Shown here: in pieces, positions 33,120-43,601 of the stretch
Numbering within the stretch: the first letter of the stretch is position 1
How the letters are laid out: every line of letters begins with the position of its first letter
From: VRUE01 sp963697695
GTDB lineage: Bacteria > Actinomycetota > Thermoleophilia > Solirubrobacterales > 70-9
DNA length: 64,000 bases
Direction: 5' to 3'
NCBI GenBank assembly: GCA_963697695.1
Contig: OY969094.1
Location: 2,108,001 to 2,172,000, forward strand
Made by a program: the position numbers and the translations under genes
Notes under the pieces: model-generated
The model's input: only the letters and a program-made list of their open reading frames with translations
The model's database searches: none
What the model was told of the DNA's origin: nothing

Positions 33120-33659
33120 ATGCAAGCGAACGACATCGCAGCGATTGCCGGGCAGGTAGCCGCTCCACAGGCCAGCGAGGCCGAGCAGGAGACCGCGGCG
33201 CGGCTCACCGCTCTGCTGCGTCACCTCTTTCTCTACGACCGCGGCAACATGCTCCGGTTGGTCGAGGAGAGCGGCCTCTCGATAACCCAGTCCAAGGCCC
33301 TGCTCGAGCTGGGCGGGCTCGGCGAGGCGACGGAGGCGCGTCAGGTTGGCGACCTGGCGGAGGCGCTCGGCGTCTCTGTTCCCTCGATGAGCAGGGCCGT
33401 CGACGGTCTGGTCAAGAAGCGCCTCGCCACCAGGGTGGAGGACAGCGAGGACCGCCGGGTGCGGCGCATCGCGATCACCGCCAAGGGCAAGCAGCTCGTG
33501 GACACGCTCCTCGTCATCCGTCAGGCCGGGATGGAGACCTTTGCCGCCGGCCTCACCGCCGCCCAGCGGCGCAAGCTCGACGCGGCGATCGACTCGCTGA
33601 TGGACAGAGAGGACATCGCCGAGGCATATGAGCACATGAAGGAGGTAGGACCCGCTTGA
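33120..33659 (+). CDS. MarR-family transcriptional regulator
   Basis: 179 residues. Winged-helix core with ARQVGDLAEALGVSVPSMSRAVDGLVKKRLATR as helix-turn-helix and EDRRVRRIAITAKG as the wing. MarR dimers usually repress their own operon until a small molecule binds. The stop overlaps the start of the efflux pump gene (TTGA), and an operator-like repeat lies at the promoter, a standard drug-efflux arrangement. Confidence 0.93.
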   Translation: MQANDIAAIAGQVAAPQASEAEQETAARLTALLRHLFLYDRGNMLRLVEESGLSITQSKALLELGGLGEATEARQVGDLAEALGVSVPSMSRAVDGLVKKRLATRVEDSEDRRVRRIAITAKGKQLVDTLLVIRQAGMETFAAGLTAAQRRKLDAAIDSLMDREDIAEAYEHMKEVGPA

Positions 33660-35155
33660 CCCGCTACAGCCACCTGATCACCGACGAGAACCGCAAGTGG
33701 TGGACGCTCGGCGCGATGTGCTTTGCGCTGTTCATGATCATGCTCGACAACACCGTCGTCAACGTCGCGCTGCCTTCGATCCAGCGCGACCTCGGTGCGT
33801 CGATCTCCGGCCTCGAGTGGACGATCAACGGCTACACCCTCTCCTTCGCCGTGCTGCTGGCAACCGGTGGGCGCCTGGGCGACATCTTCGGCCGGCGCCG
33901 CATGTTCCTCTTCGGGGTCGTCATCTTCGCCCTCTCTTCGGCGACGGCCGGTCTCGCCGCCAACTCGACCGACCTCGTCATCAGCCGCGTCGTCCAGGGC
34001 GTCGGCGCGGCGCTGATGATGCCGGCGACGCTCTCAATCGTCACCGATGCCTTCCCGCCGCACGAGCGGGGCAAGGCGATGGGGACGTGGGCGGGGGTTT
34101 CGGCGCTGGCGCTCGCCGTCGGCCCGGTCCTGGGCGGCTTCCTTACCGAGCACGTCAGCTGGCGGGCGATCTTCTACCTCAACATCCCGGTTGCGATCGG
34201 GGCTGTTGCGGCCGCGCTTTTCGCGGTGCGGGAGTCGCGCGACAACACGGTCGGCCGCGAGGTCGACTACGCCGGGGTCGTGGTGTTGACCGGGGCGCTG
34301 ACGGCGCTGATCCTGGCTCTGGTCGAGGGCAACAGCTGGGGCTGGGGATCACCGGGGATCGTCGCCCTGCTGGTCGGCGCCGGCATCGGCCTGGCAGCCT
34401 TCGTTGCGCTGGAGCTGCGGGTCAAGGTGCCGATGGTGGAATTCCACTTCTTCTCGGACCGCAACTTCCTCGGCGCGGTCGTGGTCGCCCTGATCGTCTC
34501 CTTCTCGATGCTGGGCGTCTTCTTCTTCCTCACCCTCTACATGCAGAACATCCTCCATTACTCGCCGCTGGAGGCCGGTATCCGATTCCTGCCCTCGACC
34601 CTGATGATCGTCGGCGTCGCGCCGGTCGCCGGGCGCCTGGCGGACCGCTTCGGGCCCCGCTGGCTGATCGCCGGCGGCCTTGCCATCGTCGCCGCCTCGC
34701 TCTACAGCTTCAGCGGGATCGCGGTCGACTCCAGCTATCTCGATCTGCTCCCCGGTTTCATGCTGCTCGGGATCGGGATCGCGCTGACGATGTCGCCGAT
34801 GACCAGCGCCGCGATGAACGCGGTCCCGGTCGAAAAGGCCGGGATCGCCTCGGGCGTCCTCTCGATGTTCCGCATGGTCGGCGGCAGCCTCGGCGTCGCC
34901 GTGACGGGAGCGATCTTCCAGGGATCGGTGGGGGCCGACTTCGAGACCGCGACCCCGACTGAATTCGTCGATGCGCTCGGCAACGCGATGCTTGTCTGCG
35001 CCGTCGTCGCGATGATCGGGGTCGCGATCGCGGTTGCGGCGATCCGCACGCAAAGGGACTCACTCAGTCCCGAGGCCGCTGAGGCCGCGGTCAATCCCGG
35101 TGGCTCTGGGGTCGCGGCGCGCGAGGCGGTGGCCACCGGCGAGCCGGTGGCCTGA
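33656..35155 (+). CDS. MFS drug efflux transporter, DHA2 (EmrB/QacA) family
   Basis: 499 residues from TTG with about 14 membrane helices. Motif A is GGRLGDIFGRRRMFL after helix 2, motif C is GPVLGGFLTEH in helix 5, and LDNTVVNVALPSIQRDLG marks the DHA2 family in helix 1. It exports hydrophobic compounds using the proton gradient. Translationally coupled to marR. Confidence 0.93.
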   Translation: MTRYSHLITDENRKWWTLGAMCFALFMIMLDNTVVNVALPSIQRDLGASISGLEWTINGYTLSFAVLLATGGRLGDIFGRRRMFLFGVVIFALSSATAGLAANSTDLVISRVVQGVGAALMMPATLSIVTDAFPPHERGKAMGTWAGVSALALAVGPVLGGFLTEHVSWRAIFYLNIPVAIGAVAAALFAVRESRDNTVGREVDYAGVVVLTGALTALILALVEGNSWGWGSPGIVALLVGAGIGLAAFVALELRVKVPMVEFHFFSDRNFLGAVVVALIVSFSMLGVFFFLTLYMQNILHYSPLEAGIRFLPSTLMIVGVAPVAGRLADRFGPRWLIAGGLAIVAASLYSFSGIAVDSSYLDLLPGFMLLGIGIALTMSPMTSAAMNAVPVEKAGIASGVLSMFRMVGGSLGVAVTGAIFQGSVGADFETATPTEFVDALGNAMLVCAVVAMIGVAIAVAAIRTQRDSLSPEAAEAAVNPGGSGVAAREAVATGEPVA

Positions 35156-35160
35156 GTCAC

Positions 35161-35820
35161 GTGCTCGTCCTGTTGCCTCCCTCGGAGGGCAAGACCGCTC
35201 CCAGTGTGGGCGATCCGGTCGATCTCGACTCGCTCGTCTTCGCCGAGCGGCTGAGCGAGCGGCGAGCGGAGCTGCTCGACGCGGTGGATCCGGGTCTGCG
35301 CGACGCGCCGGCCGGCCCGGCAGCCGAGGTCTACAGCGGTGTCCTCTATGGCCATCTGGGGCTGCCCGAGTTGCCGGCAGCCGCGCGGCGGCGGGTGCTG
35401 ATCTCCAGCGCGCTCTGGGGCTTCGTCCGTTCCGACGACCGGATCCCGGACTACAGCTTCTCGGCGAAGACACGGCTCGACGGGATCGGGCCGCCGGCCA
35501 AGTGGTGGCGCGAGCCGCTGGCGGAGGCCGTGCCGGACAAAGCCGGGGAGCTGATCGTCGATATGCGCTCCGCTGCCTATGCCGCCGCCTGGCAGCCACG
35601 GCAAGCGACGGTCCTCGCGGTTCGCGGCTTCCGCGAGCGCAATGGCGAACGCAAGGCCGTCACCCACATGGTGAAGGCGATCAGGGGCGAAGTCGCTCGC
35701 GCCTTGCTGTTGGCGAAGAAGGTGCCTGCCGGTCCCGAGGATGCGGCCAAGATCGCGAGAGACGCCGGCTTCGAGGTGGAGCTGGGCGATGCCAGCCTGG
35801 ATGTGATCGTCTCCGGCTGA
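35161..35820 (+). CDS. yaaA: Peroxide stress protein YaaA (UPF0246)
   Basis: 219 residues from GTG. Family signatures LLPPSEGKT at the N-terminus, VYSGVLYGHL, LISSALWGFVRSDDRIPDY and FRERNGERKAVTHMVK are present. E. coli YaaA lowers free iron and DNA damage during peroxide stress. Six bases after the transporter stop, so it may be carried on the same transcript. Confidence 0.9.
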   Translation: MLVLLPPSEGKTAPSVGDPVDLDSLVFAERLSERRAELLDAVDPGLRDAPAGPAAEVYSGVLYGHLGLPELPAAARRRVLISSALWGFVRSDDRIPDYSFSAKTRLDGIGPPAKWWREPLAEAVPDKAGELIVDMRSAAYAAAWQPRQATVLAVRGFRERNGERKAVTHMVKAIRGEVARALLLAKKVPAGPEDAAKIARDAGFEVELGDASLDVIVSG

Positions 35821-35832
35821 TGGATCGGCGAC

Positions 35833-36501
35833 TCAGTCGGCGATACGCGTGAGAAAGCGCCAGTCGACTCGCCAGGAGCTGGGATCGTCGAGGCCTATCT
35901 GCGGCAGGGTCTCGACCTCGACCCTGCCAAGCGCTTCGATCGTCTCGCGGTTCGACCGCTCGACCGCGCTCGGCTGCGAGGGCCAGGGGGTGAGGACGAT
36001 GGCGGCGACGTCGAGGCCGGCGCCGCGGGCGGCCCCGATCGTCAGCAGGGTGTGGTTGATCGTGCCCAGGCCGGGCGATGCCACGATCACAAGCGGCAGT
36101 CCGAGCTCGACCGCAAGATCACGGACCAGGTAAGAGGGGGAGAGCGGCACCAGCAGGCCACCGACGCCCTCGCAGACGAGGACATCGGCGTTTGACGCGG
36201 CAGCATGAGCCGCCGCCGCCAGCTGCTGCGGCTCGATCTCCTCGCCGGCCATCGAGGCGGCGAGATGGGGAGAGGCCGGCGGGCCGTAGCGGTAGGGCGC
36301 GATCTCCTCGTCGCTCTGTGCCGATCCCGAGGCCCGGCGGAGCAGCGCGTGATCCGACTCTCCCGGCTCGTCGAGCCCGGTCACGGCCGGCTTGAAGACG
36401 GCGACGCTCCTCTTCTGCGCCGCGAGGGCGTGAGCGGTGACCGCGGCAACCACGGTCTTGCCGACCTCGGTGCCGGTACCGGTGACGAAGACTCCGTTCA
36501 A
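35833..36501 (-). CDS. bioD: ATP-dependent dethiobiotin synthetase
   Basis: 222 residues from TTG. P-loop GTGTEVGKT at residues 8-16, substrate lysine in FKPAVTG, and CEGVGGLLVPLS further on are BioD signatures. It closes the ureido ring of dethiobiotin from DAPA and CO2. Last gene of bioB-bioF-bioD, five bases after bioF. Confidence 0.95.
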   Translation of the reverse strand: MNGVFVTGTGTEVGKTVVAAVTAHALAAQKRSVAVFKPAVTGLDEPGESDHALLRRASGSAQSDEEIAPYRYGPPASPHLAASMAGEEIEPQQLAAAAHAAASNADVLVCEGVGGLLVPLSPSYLVRDLAVELGLPLVIVASPGLGTINHTLLTIGAARGAGLDVAAIVLTPWPSQPSAVERSNRETIEALGRVEVETLPQIGLDDPSSWRVDWRFLTRIAD

Positions 36502-36506
36502 AGGAC

Positions 36507-37699
<1,193 letters not shown>

Positions 37700-37703
<4 letters not shown>

Positions 37704-38824
37704 GCCGCTGTCGGGTAGGGCGGCGGCTTCTTCGCCTTCTTGATCACCCTCAGCTGGGTCGAGGGGTCCCAGAAGTTCGCCTCGTCTTGGCGGTCGATCA
37801 ACTCTTGCATCGGCGTCTCGGGGGCCTCGCCCTCCAGCCAGCCGTCACGGTTGTCGGGTCGGGGATTGGCGCCGTTGTCCGGCTGGCGGGCCACGTTCAG
37901 GCCCAGCTCCTCGAACATCGCCCGGTCGTCCTCCGGCTCGGCGCCGAGCGTGGTGAGGAAGTTCCCCATCATCACGCCGTTGAGGCCGGCCTTGACCGCC
38001 AGTGGCTGCAAGTCGCCGAGGTTCTCCACGCGGCCACCGCAGAGGCGGAACAGGGCGCCGGGGATGATCAGGCGGAAGATCGCCACCCACTTGACGACCT
38101 CCCAGGCGTCCATCAGGGGGCGGTCGCCGAACTTCGTCCCCTCGCGCGGGTTGAGCAGGTTGATCGGCACCGAGGTGGGGTCGATCTCCGACAGCTCGAA
38201 GGCCATCTCGACCCGCTGCCGCGGCGTCTCGCCGAGGTTGAGGATGCCGCCGACGCAGGTCTCCAGCCCGGCCTCCTTCACCGCCTGGATCGTCCGCAGC
38301 CGCCCCTCGTAGCGGACGGTGGTCGATACCTCGGGGTAGTAGGAGCGCGCCGACTCGACGTTGTGGTGGACGCGCTGGACGCCGGCGTCCTTCAGCCGCT
38401 TCGCCCGTTCCGTCGACATGTGGCCGATCGAGGCGCAGCGCTTCAGGTTGGTCTGCTCGGCGACCAGCTTCGTGCCCTCGAGGATCTTCTCGAAGTCCCG
38501 CTTCGAGAGCCCCTGGCCCTGGGTGACCATGCAGAAGCGGTGCGCGCCCGCCGCCTCGGCCGCCTTGGCGTGCTCGAGGATCTGCTCGGGCTCCAGCATC
38601 GCGTGCATCGGCGTGTCCGCCTCGGCATAGCGCGACTGGGCGCAGAAGCCGCAGTCCTCGGCACAGCCGCCCGACTTGGCGTTGACCAGCGAACACATGT
38701 CGGTCGAGTCGCCGAAGTTCTCGCGCCTCACCTTCCAGGCGCGCTCGACCAGCTCACCGATCTCGTCGTGGTTTGTCAGCTCGCCCAGGGCGAGGGCTTC
38801 ATCGAAGGAAATCAGGGACGCCAT
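37700..38824 (-). CDS. bioB: Biotin synthase
   Basis: 374 residues. The radical-SAM cysteines are Cys54, Cys58 and Cys61 (SGGCAEDCGFCAQ, C-X3-C-X2-C). Later blocks CASIGHMS, HHNVESARSYYPEV and GILNLGETPRQRVEMA match BioB. It inserts sulfur into dethiobiotin. A C-terminal tail of about 40 residues (from EGEAPETPMQELID) extends beyond the usual end. First gene of the operon. Confidence 0.97.
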
Positions 38825-38836
38825 TGGGCGCCAAGG

Positions 38837-40327
38837 CTAGGTGGCGCCCCGGACGCCCGGGCGGTCCCGAGCGAACAGCCTGACCTCGTCTCTTCCCGCC
38901 TCCTTTGCCGCGTACATCGCGGCGTCTGCCTCCTTCAGGACGGACTCGAAAGTGGCGGGAAGACCACTGCCGAAGGTCGCGACTCCGATGCTGGCGCTGA
39001 GCGGTGGCAGGCCCTCGATTTCCGGCGCGTGCTCGCGGATCCCGGTCGCGATCGCTTCGGCGACGAGGCGGGCCTCCTCCTCGCTACAGCGCGGCAGGAC
39101 GATCGCGAACTCATCGCCGCCAAGGCGGGCCAGCACGTCTGTCTCGCGGCTGCGGCGGCGCAACACGCCGGCGATCTCCGCGAGCACCCGGTCCCCGATC
39201 GGGTGGCCGAGCGTGTCGTTGATCTGCTTGAAACGGTCGAGGTCGAGCATCAGCACCGCTCCCTGAGTCCCTTCGCGGCGGCTGCGCGCGATCTCCAGCC
39301 GCAGGTCCTCCTCGAAACGCCGCCGGTTCTTCAGCCCGGTCAGTGGATCCTGGCTCGCCTGCAGCTGCAGTTCCTGCATGCGTTCGTTGCGACTCCAGAT
39401 GACCACCAGGGCCCCGAGCAGCGCCGCCAGCGATATTCCCAGCACCGCGATCAGCACCGGCAGGCTCATCCCAGGCCGGTCCGGGTCTCGGACCACGAGC
39501 AGCCAGTTGCGGTCGGCGATCTGGATCGGCACTGCCGCCGACTCGTCGCGGGACAGCTCGGGGCCGAAGATCGTCCTGCCGCGCTCCAGCAGCTGCGCGT
39601 CGACGTCCTCCGAGAGGGCGGAGGCGATGGTCTTGGCGAGATCGGGGACGTGGAAGGACCCGGTCGCGAAACCGGTCAGTGCGGCACGCCGTCCGGCTGT
39701 CGATCCGGTGGGGGCTCCGTCGGCGTAGACGGGGTGAAAGACGTTGATCCCCGAGCCGCCGAGGACGAGGTGGATCACCGGCGTCGCGGCCGGCTCGCCC
39801 CGGTCGCGGGCGCGGGCCAGGAAGGACGAACGCACGCTGTCGCTGCCCAGGTCGTAGCCGAGAGGCGGGGTCAGCTCGAGGTCCTTGGCAGCGAGGAAGA
39901 CGAGGGGGAAGTATTCGGGACGGGGTTTGGCTCGCCGGAACCCGATCGGGGCTCGTTCGACGATCGGATAGCCGTGACCGCGTTCGAAGTCCGCCCGGTC
40001 CGCCTGCGGCACCGCCTGCACGAAGGCGGTGCCGGCGAGGATCCCCGCCTCCAGCAGCGAGTCGGCGAGGATCTCGAAATCGTGCTGGGAGAAGCGTCCC
40101 TTGGCCTGGTAGAAGGCCGCGGCGCTGGAGAGCTGCCCGATCGAGAACGAGGCGAGCGTCTCAGCCTGATGTGCCGAGCGCAGTGCCTCGTCCCTCTGCA
40201 CTTGCTCGAAGTTGTCGACCTCGCGCGAGTGGACCACGAAGCCGACCAGCACCGAGCCGATCGCGATCGCGGCGACAACCGCCAGGCCGAGCCAAAAGCG
40301 GACGCGCATCGACCTGTTTTTGATCAC
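38837..40327 (-). CDS. CHASE-domain diguanylate cyclase (GGDEF)
   Basis: 496 residues from GTG 40327, which has GAGGAA upstream; an in-frame ATG at 40363 lies inside the previous gene and ATG 40309 is also possible. Two membrane helices (near 10-33 and 290-315) frame an extracytoplasmic CHASE domain. The C-terminal GGDEF domain has an intact active site (RLGGDEFAIVLP) and an inhibitory RETD site five residues before it. It makes cyclic di-GMP in response to an external ligand; no EAL domain. Confidence 0.9.
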   Translation of the reverse strand: MIKNRSMRVRFWLGLAVVAAIAIGSVLVGFVVHSREVDNFEQVQRDEALRSAHQAETLASFSIGQLSSAAAFYQAKGRFSQHDFEILADSLLEAGILAGTAFVQAVPQADRADFERGHGYPIVERAPIGFRRAKPRPEYFPLVFLAAKDLELTPPLGYDLGSDSVRSSFLARARDRGEPAATPVIHLVLGGSGINVFHPVYADGAPTGSTAGRRAALTGFATGSFHVPDLAKTIASALSEDVDAQLLERGRTIFGPELSRDESAAVPIQIADRNWLLVVRDPDRPGMSLPVLIAVLGISLAALLGALVVIWSRNERMQELQLQASQDPLTGLKNRRRFEEDLRLEIARSRREGTQGAVLMLDLDRFKQINDTLGHPIGDRVLAEIAGVLRRRSRETDVLARLGGDEFAIVLPRCSEEEARLVAEAIATGIREHAPEIEGLPPLSASIGVATFGSGLPATFESVLKEADAAMYAAKEAGRDEVRLFARDRPGVRGAT

Positions 40328-40340
40328 GCGCCCTGGTTCC

Positions 40341-40985
40341 TCAGTCCACGGGTGCGTTGGCAAGCGACTCCCAGAGATAGAGGGAGGCGAGGCTGCGGTG
40401 GGGTCGCCAGGGCTCGCCGATCTCCAGGACCCGGGCGGGAGTCGGCATCTCGTCGAGTCCGTACTCGATCTGCACCGCCTTGCGGATACCGAGGTCGCCG
40501 CCGGAGAGAACGTCGGGTCGCTCGAGGTGGAAGAGCAGGAACATCTCGGCGGTCCACTGTCCGAGTCCGCGCACCGCGACGATCTCCTCGATCGCCTCCT
40601 CGTCGGAGAGCCGGTCGAGCCGGTCCAGCTCGAGTTCGCCGGAGATCACATGGGCAGCGAGATCGCGGAGGTATTCGACCTTGCGGCCTGAGAGCCCGGC
40701 CGCGCGCAGGTCCTTTTCGCTTGCCTCCAGCAGGCGCTCGGGCGCGGGCGTCTTACCGTCGAACAGATCGAGGATTCGCCCGTAGATCGTGCGCGCTGCC
40801 TTGGTCGAGAGCTGCTGGCCGACGATCGCCCGCAGCAGAGCACCGTATGCGTCGGCCGGCGCCTCCTCGCGACGTCGCTGCAGCCGCGTCTCCAGGTCGA
40901 TCTCGCCGATCCGCTCGATCAGCGCCGCCATCGTCGGGTCGGCGGCGGCCAGCTCTTTGCGCCCCGGGTTCACCGGCCCTTCCAC
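40341..40985 (-). CDS. DNA-3-methyladenine glycosylase (AlkA-like, HhH-GPD)
   Basis: 214 residues. The helix-hairpin-helix and catalytic aspartate are in VRGLGQWTAEMFLLFHLERP and SGGDLGIRKAV; IVGQQLSTKAARTIYGR marks the AlkA subgroup. It removes alkylated purines in base-excision repair. No cysteine cluster for an iron-sulfur centre. The start overlaps the enoyl-CoA hydratase 3' end, so the two are coupled. Confidence 0.92.
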   Translation of the reverse strand: MEGPVNPGRKELAAADPTMAALIERIGEIDLETRLQRRREEAPADAYGALLRAIVGQQLSTKAARTIYGRILDLFDGKTPAPERLLEASEKDLRAAGLSGRKVEYLRDLAAHVISGELELDRLDRLSDEEAIEEIVAVRGLGQWTAEMFLLFHLERPDVLSGGDLGIRKAVQIEYGLDEMPTPARVLEIGEPWRPHRSLASLYLWESLANAPVD

Positions 40986-41776
40986 TGCGGCTTGCGCTTC
41001 TCCATGAAGGCCGCGATCCCCTCGCGGAAGTCCTCGGAGGCGAAGCAGGACTCGCGCAGGGCAACCAGGCCGGCCTCCTGCTGGTCGCTCAGTACCGGGC
41101 AGGCGTTGAGCAGGTCGATCGCGTGCTTGTTTCCCTTCATCGAGATCGGTGCGTTGGAGGCGATCTCCGCAGCCAGCACCACGGCGAGGTCCTCGAGCCG
41201 GTCGTCGTCGACGACTTCATGGACGAGACCCATCCGCTCGGCCCGTCTCGCTTCGAAGTAACGCCCGGTGAGGAACAGCTCCTTTGTGCGTGCCAGGCCG
41301 ACCGTGTCGAGGAACTTGCGCAGCCCGGTGTGGCCGTAGACGAGGCCGAGTTTGGCCGGCGGCATCCCCAGCTTTGCCCCGGCGGCGCAGATCCTCAAGT
41401 CGCAGGTGATCGCCAGCTCGAGCCCACCGCCGAGGCAGTGGCCGTTGATCGCGGCGATCGTCGGCCAGGGGAAGCCGGCCAATGCTTCCAACGCGTCGTG
41501 AAAGGGGTGGGCGACGAGTGCCTCGGCGTCGCGCTCGAAGGTCTCGGCCGGGATCGAGGCGAGGTCGTAGCCGGCGGAGAAGACCGGTGGGGCTCCGACG
41601 ATCATTACGCAGCGGGTTTCGATCCCCTGGTCGAGGCGGGGCAGGGTCTCGGCGAGCGCATCCAAGACCTCGTGGTCGAGGGTGTTGCGCCGCTTGGGAT
41701 TGGAGATGCGGAGGCGGGCGACCGCCTCGGCCGGGAAGTCGAGCAGCAGCTTGCCGCCGGCGAGCTGCTCGGTCAC
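40970..41776 (-). CDS. Enoyl-CoA hydratase/isomerase family protein
   Basis: 268 residues from GTG 41776, which overlaps the biotin-carrier stop (GTGA); a longer frame upstream reads through that gene. Crotonase motifs: FSAGYDLAS (about 66-74, CoA oxyanion hole), INGHCLGGGLELAITCDLRI, and GAKLGMPPAKLGLVYG. It would hydrate or isomerise enoyl-CoA in fatty acid breakdown. The glutamate pattern is not diagnostic of one reaction. Confidence 0.9.
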   Translation of the reverse strand: MTEQLAGGKLLLDFPAEAVARLRISNPKRRNTLDHEVLDALAETLPRLDQGIETRCVMIVGAPPVFSAGYDLASIPAETFERDAEALVAHPFHDALEALAGFPWPTIAAINGHCLGGGLELAITCDLRICAAGAKLGMPPAKLGLVYGHTGLRKFLDTVGLARTKELFLTGRYFEARRAERMGLVHEVVDDDRLEDLAVVLAAEIASNAPISMKGNKHAIDLLNACPVLSDQQEAGLVALRESCFASEDFREGIAAFMEKRKPQWKGR

Positions 41777-41982
41777 TCCAGCACTACGAGGACGTCGCCT
41801 TCGCTCACCGACTGACCCTCCTCGCAGCGAATCTCCTTGACGGTGCCATCGTCTTCGGCCTCTACGGGGATCTCCATCTTCATCGACTCGAGGATGACGA
41901 CCGTATCCCCGTCCGAGACCGTGTCCCCTACCGCGACCTCGATTTTCCACACGTTCCCGGTGATGTGCGCCTCGATGTCCAT
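41773..41982 (-). CDS. Small biotin carboxyl carrier protein (biotin/lipoyl attachment domain)
   Basis: 69 residues, only the swinging-arm domain. The attachment lysine is Lys35 in ESMKME, flanked by the typical GDTVSDGDTVVI and EDDGTVKEIRCEEGQSV hairpins. Such stand-alone carriers serve acyl-CoA carboxylases in actinobacteria. It is coupled to the crotonase gene; biotin synthesis genes lie 3 kb away and a carboxyltransferase at 18-20 kb. Confidence 0.93.
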   Translation of the reverse strand: MDIEAHITGNVWKIEVAVGDTVSDGDTVVILESMKMEIPVEAEDDGTVKEIRCEEGQSVSEGDVLVVLE

Positions 41983-42003
41983 GGCGGGGGACAATATCTG
42001 CGC

Positions 42004-42723
42004 GTGGCGGCGGATCGATCCAGCTCGGAGCCCAATCTCGGGGTGGGCGGTTCGCTCGTCGCGCTCGTCGCCGCGCGCAACGAGGTGGATCGCATTGGGG
42101 AGACGATCGCCGCCCTTCGCGATGCCTTTCCGGGGGCGGCGATCTGGGTTGCCGACGACGCTTCGAGCGACGGCACGGCTGAGGTGGCGATGGCAGCAGG
42201 CGCGAAGGTCGTCAGCCGGGGGCGGCCGCACGGCAAGGGCGCCAACGTGACAGCGGCGGCGACGGCAGCGCTCGACGAGGACGCCTCACCGGAGCTGGTT
42301 CTGCTCTGTGACGGAGACCTCGGCGAGTCCGCTGGGCGCCTGAGGCCGCTGGTCGAGGCGGTTGAAACGGGAGAGTGCGATCTCGCCGTGGCGGCATTCG
42401 GGCGCCGGGTCGGCGGTGGGTTCGGATTGGCGCTCGGCTTCGCCGGCTGGGCGATCCGACGGCTCTGCGGTCTCGAGACCAGGGCGCCGATCTCCGGCCA
42501 GCGGGCGATGAGGTTGCAGGTCCTTCGGGCGACGCTGCCGTTTGCCAGGGGCTACGGGATGGAGCTGGGGATGACCGTGGATGCCGTCCGCGCCGGTTTC
42601 CGCTTGGGCGAGTACGAGCTCGACCTGTCCCACCGGGCGACGGGCCGTACCGCGGCCGGCTTTGCCCATCGGGCCCGCCAGCTTCTCGACTTCGTCCGCG
42701 CCTATCGAGCGCGGCGGCGCTGA
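42004..42723 (+). CDS. Family 2 glycosyltransferase
   Basis: 239 residues from GTG 42004. GT-A fold: VALVAARNEVDRIGETI, then VADDASSDGTAEVA (nucleotide-sugar binding), and LLCDGDLGES as the DxD metal site. No membrane helix seen, so it probably uses a lipid or soluble acceptor at the membrane face. Divergent from the biotin-carrier gene with 21 bases between start codons; it ends just before an unrecognised secreted-protein gene. Confidence 0.82.
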   Translation: MAADRSSSEPNLGVGGSLVALVAARNEVDRIGETIAALRDAFPGAAIWVADDASSDGTAEVAMAAGAKVVSRGRPHGKGANVTAAATAALDEDASPELVLLCDGDLGESAGRLRPLVEAVETGECDLAVAAFGRRVGGGFGLALGFAGWAIRRLCGLETRAPISGQRAMRLQVLRATLPFARGYGMELGMTVDAVRAGFRLGEYELDLSHRATGRTAAGFAHRARQLLDFVRAYRARRR

Positions 42724-42773
42724 GCCGGATCGCACCTCTTCGCGACGCCTGCGGTCCTATCTGGGAACGGACG

Positions 42774-43601
42774 GTGACCTATCCTGCAGTGGTGACCGGG
42801 ATCGCCTTGCGGCTGGGGGGACGCTCCGCCATCGGCGGAGTCGCTGCCGCTCTGATCTTCGTTTTCCTTGCGGCGCCAGGCGTCAGCCAGGCCGAGCTGG
42901 TCGAGCGGGGCGATCTGTTCGTCAGGTTCAGGGGCGGCATCGATCCCAGCGCCCTGCCGCGCGACTGGCGCGCACCGATCGCGGTCGATATCGATGGCAC
43001 CGTCAAAACCCTTTCGGGGGAACGGCCGCCTGCGCTGCGGCAGCTTTCGATCGCGATCAACCGCGGCGGTCATCTCGATACCCAAGGCTTGCCGGTCTGC
43101 CGGCGCAGCCAGATCGATCCCTCCTCGAGCAAGCAGGCCCTGGCCGTCTGCGGGCCGGCGCTGGTCGGGCGCGGCAGGTACACGGCGGCCGTGGCCTTTC
43201 CCGAACAGGAGACCTTCACCTCGCGGGGGCGAATCCTCGCCTTCAACGCGGTCATCGACGGCGAGCAGGCGATCCTTGCCCACGTCTACGGCCGCAAACC
43301 GGCGCCGATCACCCGCATCATCGTCTTCCACATCCGCAATGACACGGGCACGTTCGGCACGGTGTTCACCGGCGCGCTGCCGGAGTCAGAGAGCCACTAC
43401 GGCTACGTCAAGCGACTTCGCCTCAACCTCTTCCGCCTCTTCACCTACCGCGGCCAGGTCCACAGCTATCTCAGCGCCGCCTGCGCAGCCCCGCCGGGTT
43501 TTCCCGGTGCGGTCTTTCCCTTTGCTCGTACCGGGATGGTTTTCGAGGATGGCCGCCGTCTCTCCAGCACGCTGACGCGCAGCTGCCGCGTGCGGCGCTA
43601 A
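42774..43601 (+). CDS. Secreted protein, unknown function
   Basis: 275 residues if GTG 42774 is used (GTG 42789 or 42792 also fit). A signal peptide-like helix (about 15-38, GGVAAALIFVFLAAPGVSQA) precedes an outer domain containing six cysteines, beginning ELVERGDLFVRFRGGIDP. No family recognised, though similar secreted proteins seem common in this bacterial group. Overlaps the 3' end of the convergent amidase by four bases. Confidence 0.65.
   Translation: MTYPAVVTGIALRLGGRSAIGGVAAALIFVFLAAPGVSQAELVERGDLFVRFRGGIDPSALPRDWRAPIAVDIDGTVKTLSGERPPALRQLSIAINRGGHLDTQGLPVCRRSQIDPSSSKQALAVCGPALVGRGRYTAAVAFPEQETFTSRGRILAFNAVIDGEQAILAHVYGRKPAPITRIIVFHIRNDTGTFGTVFTGALPESESHYGYVKRLRLNLFRLFTYRGQVHSYLSAACAAPPGFPGAVFPFARTGMVFEDGRRLSSTLTRSCRVRR

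Noticed and set aside
37787..41815. Very long open frame on the plus strand across bioB, the GGDEF gene, the glycosylase and the enoyl-CoA hydratase
   Set aside because: It is the reverse side of four genes with complete family motifs on the minus strand; the translation has no recognisable domain and its composition is typical of GC-rich antisense frames.
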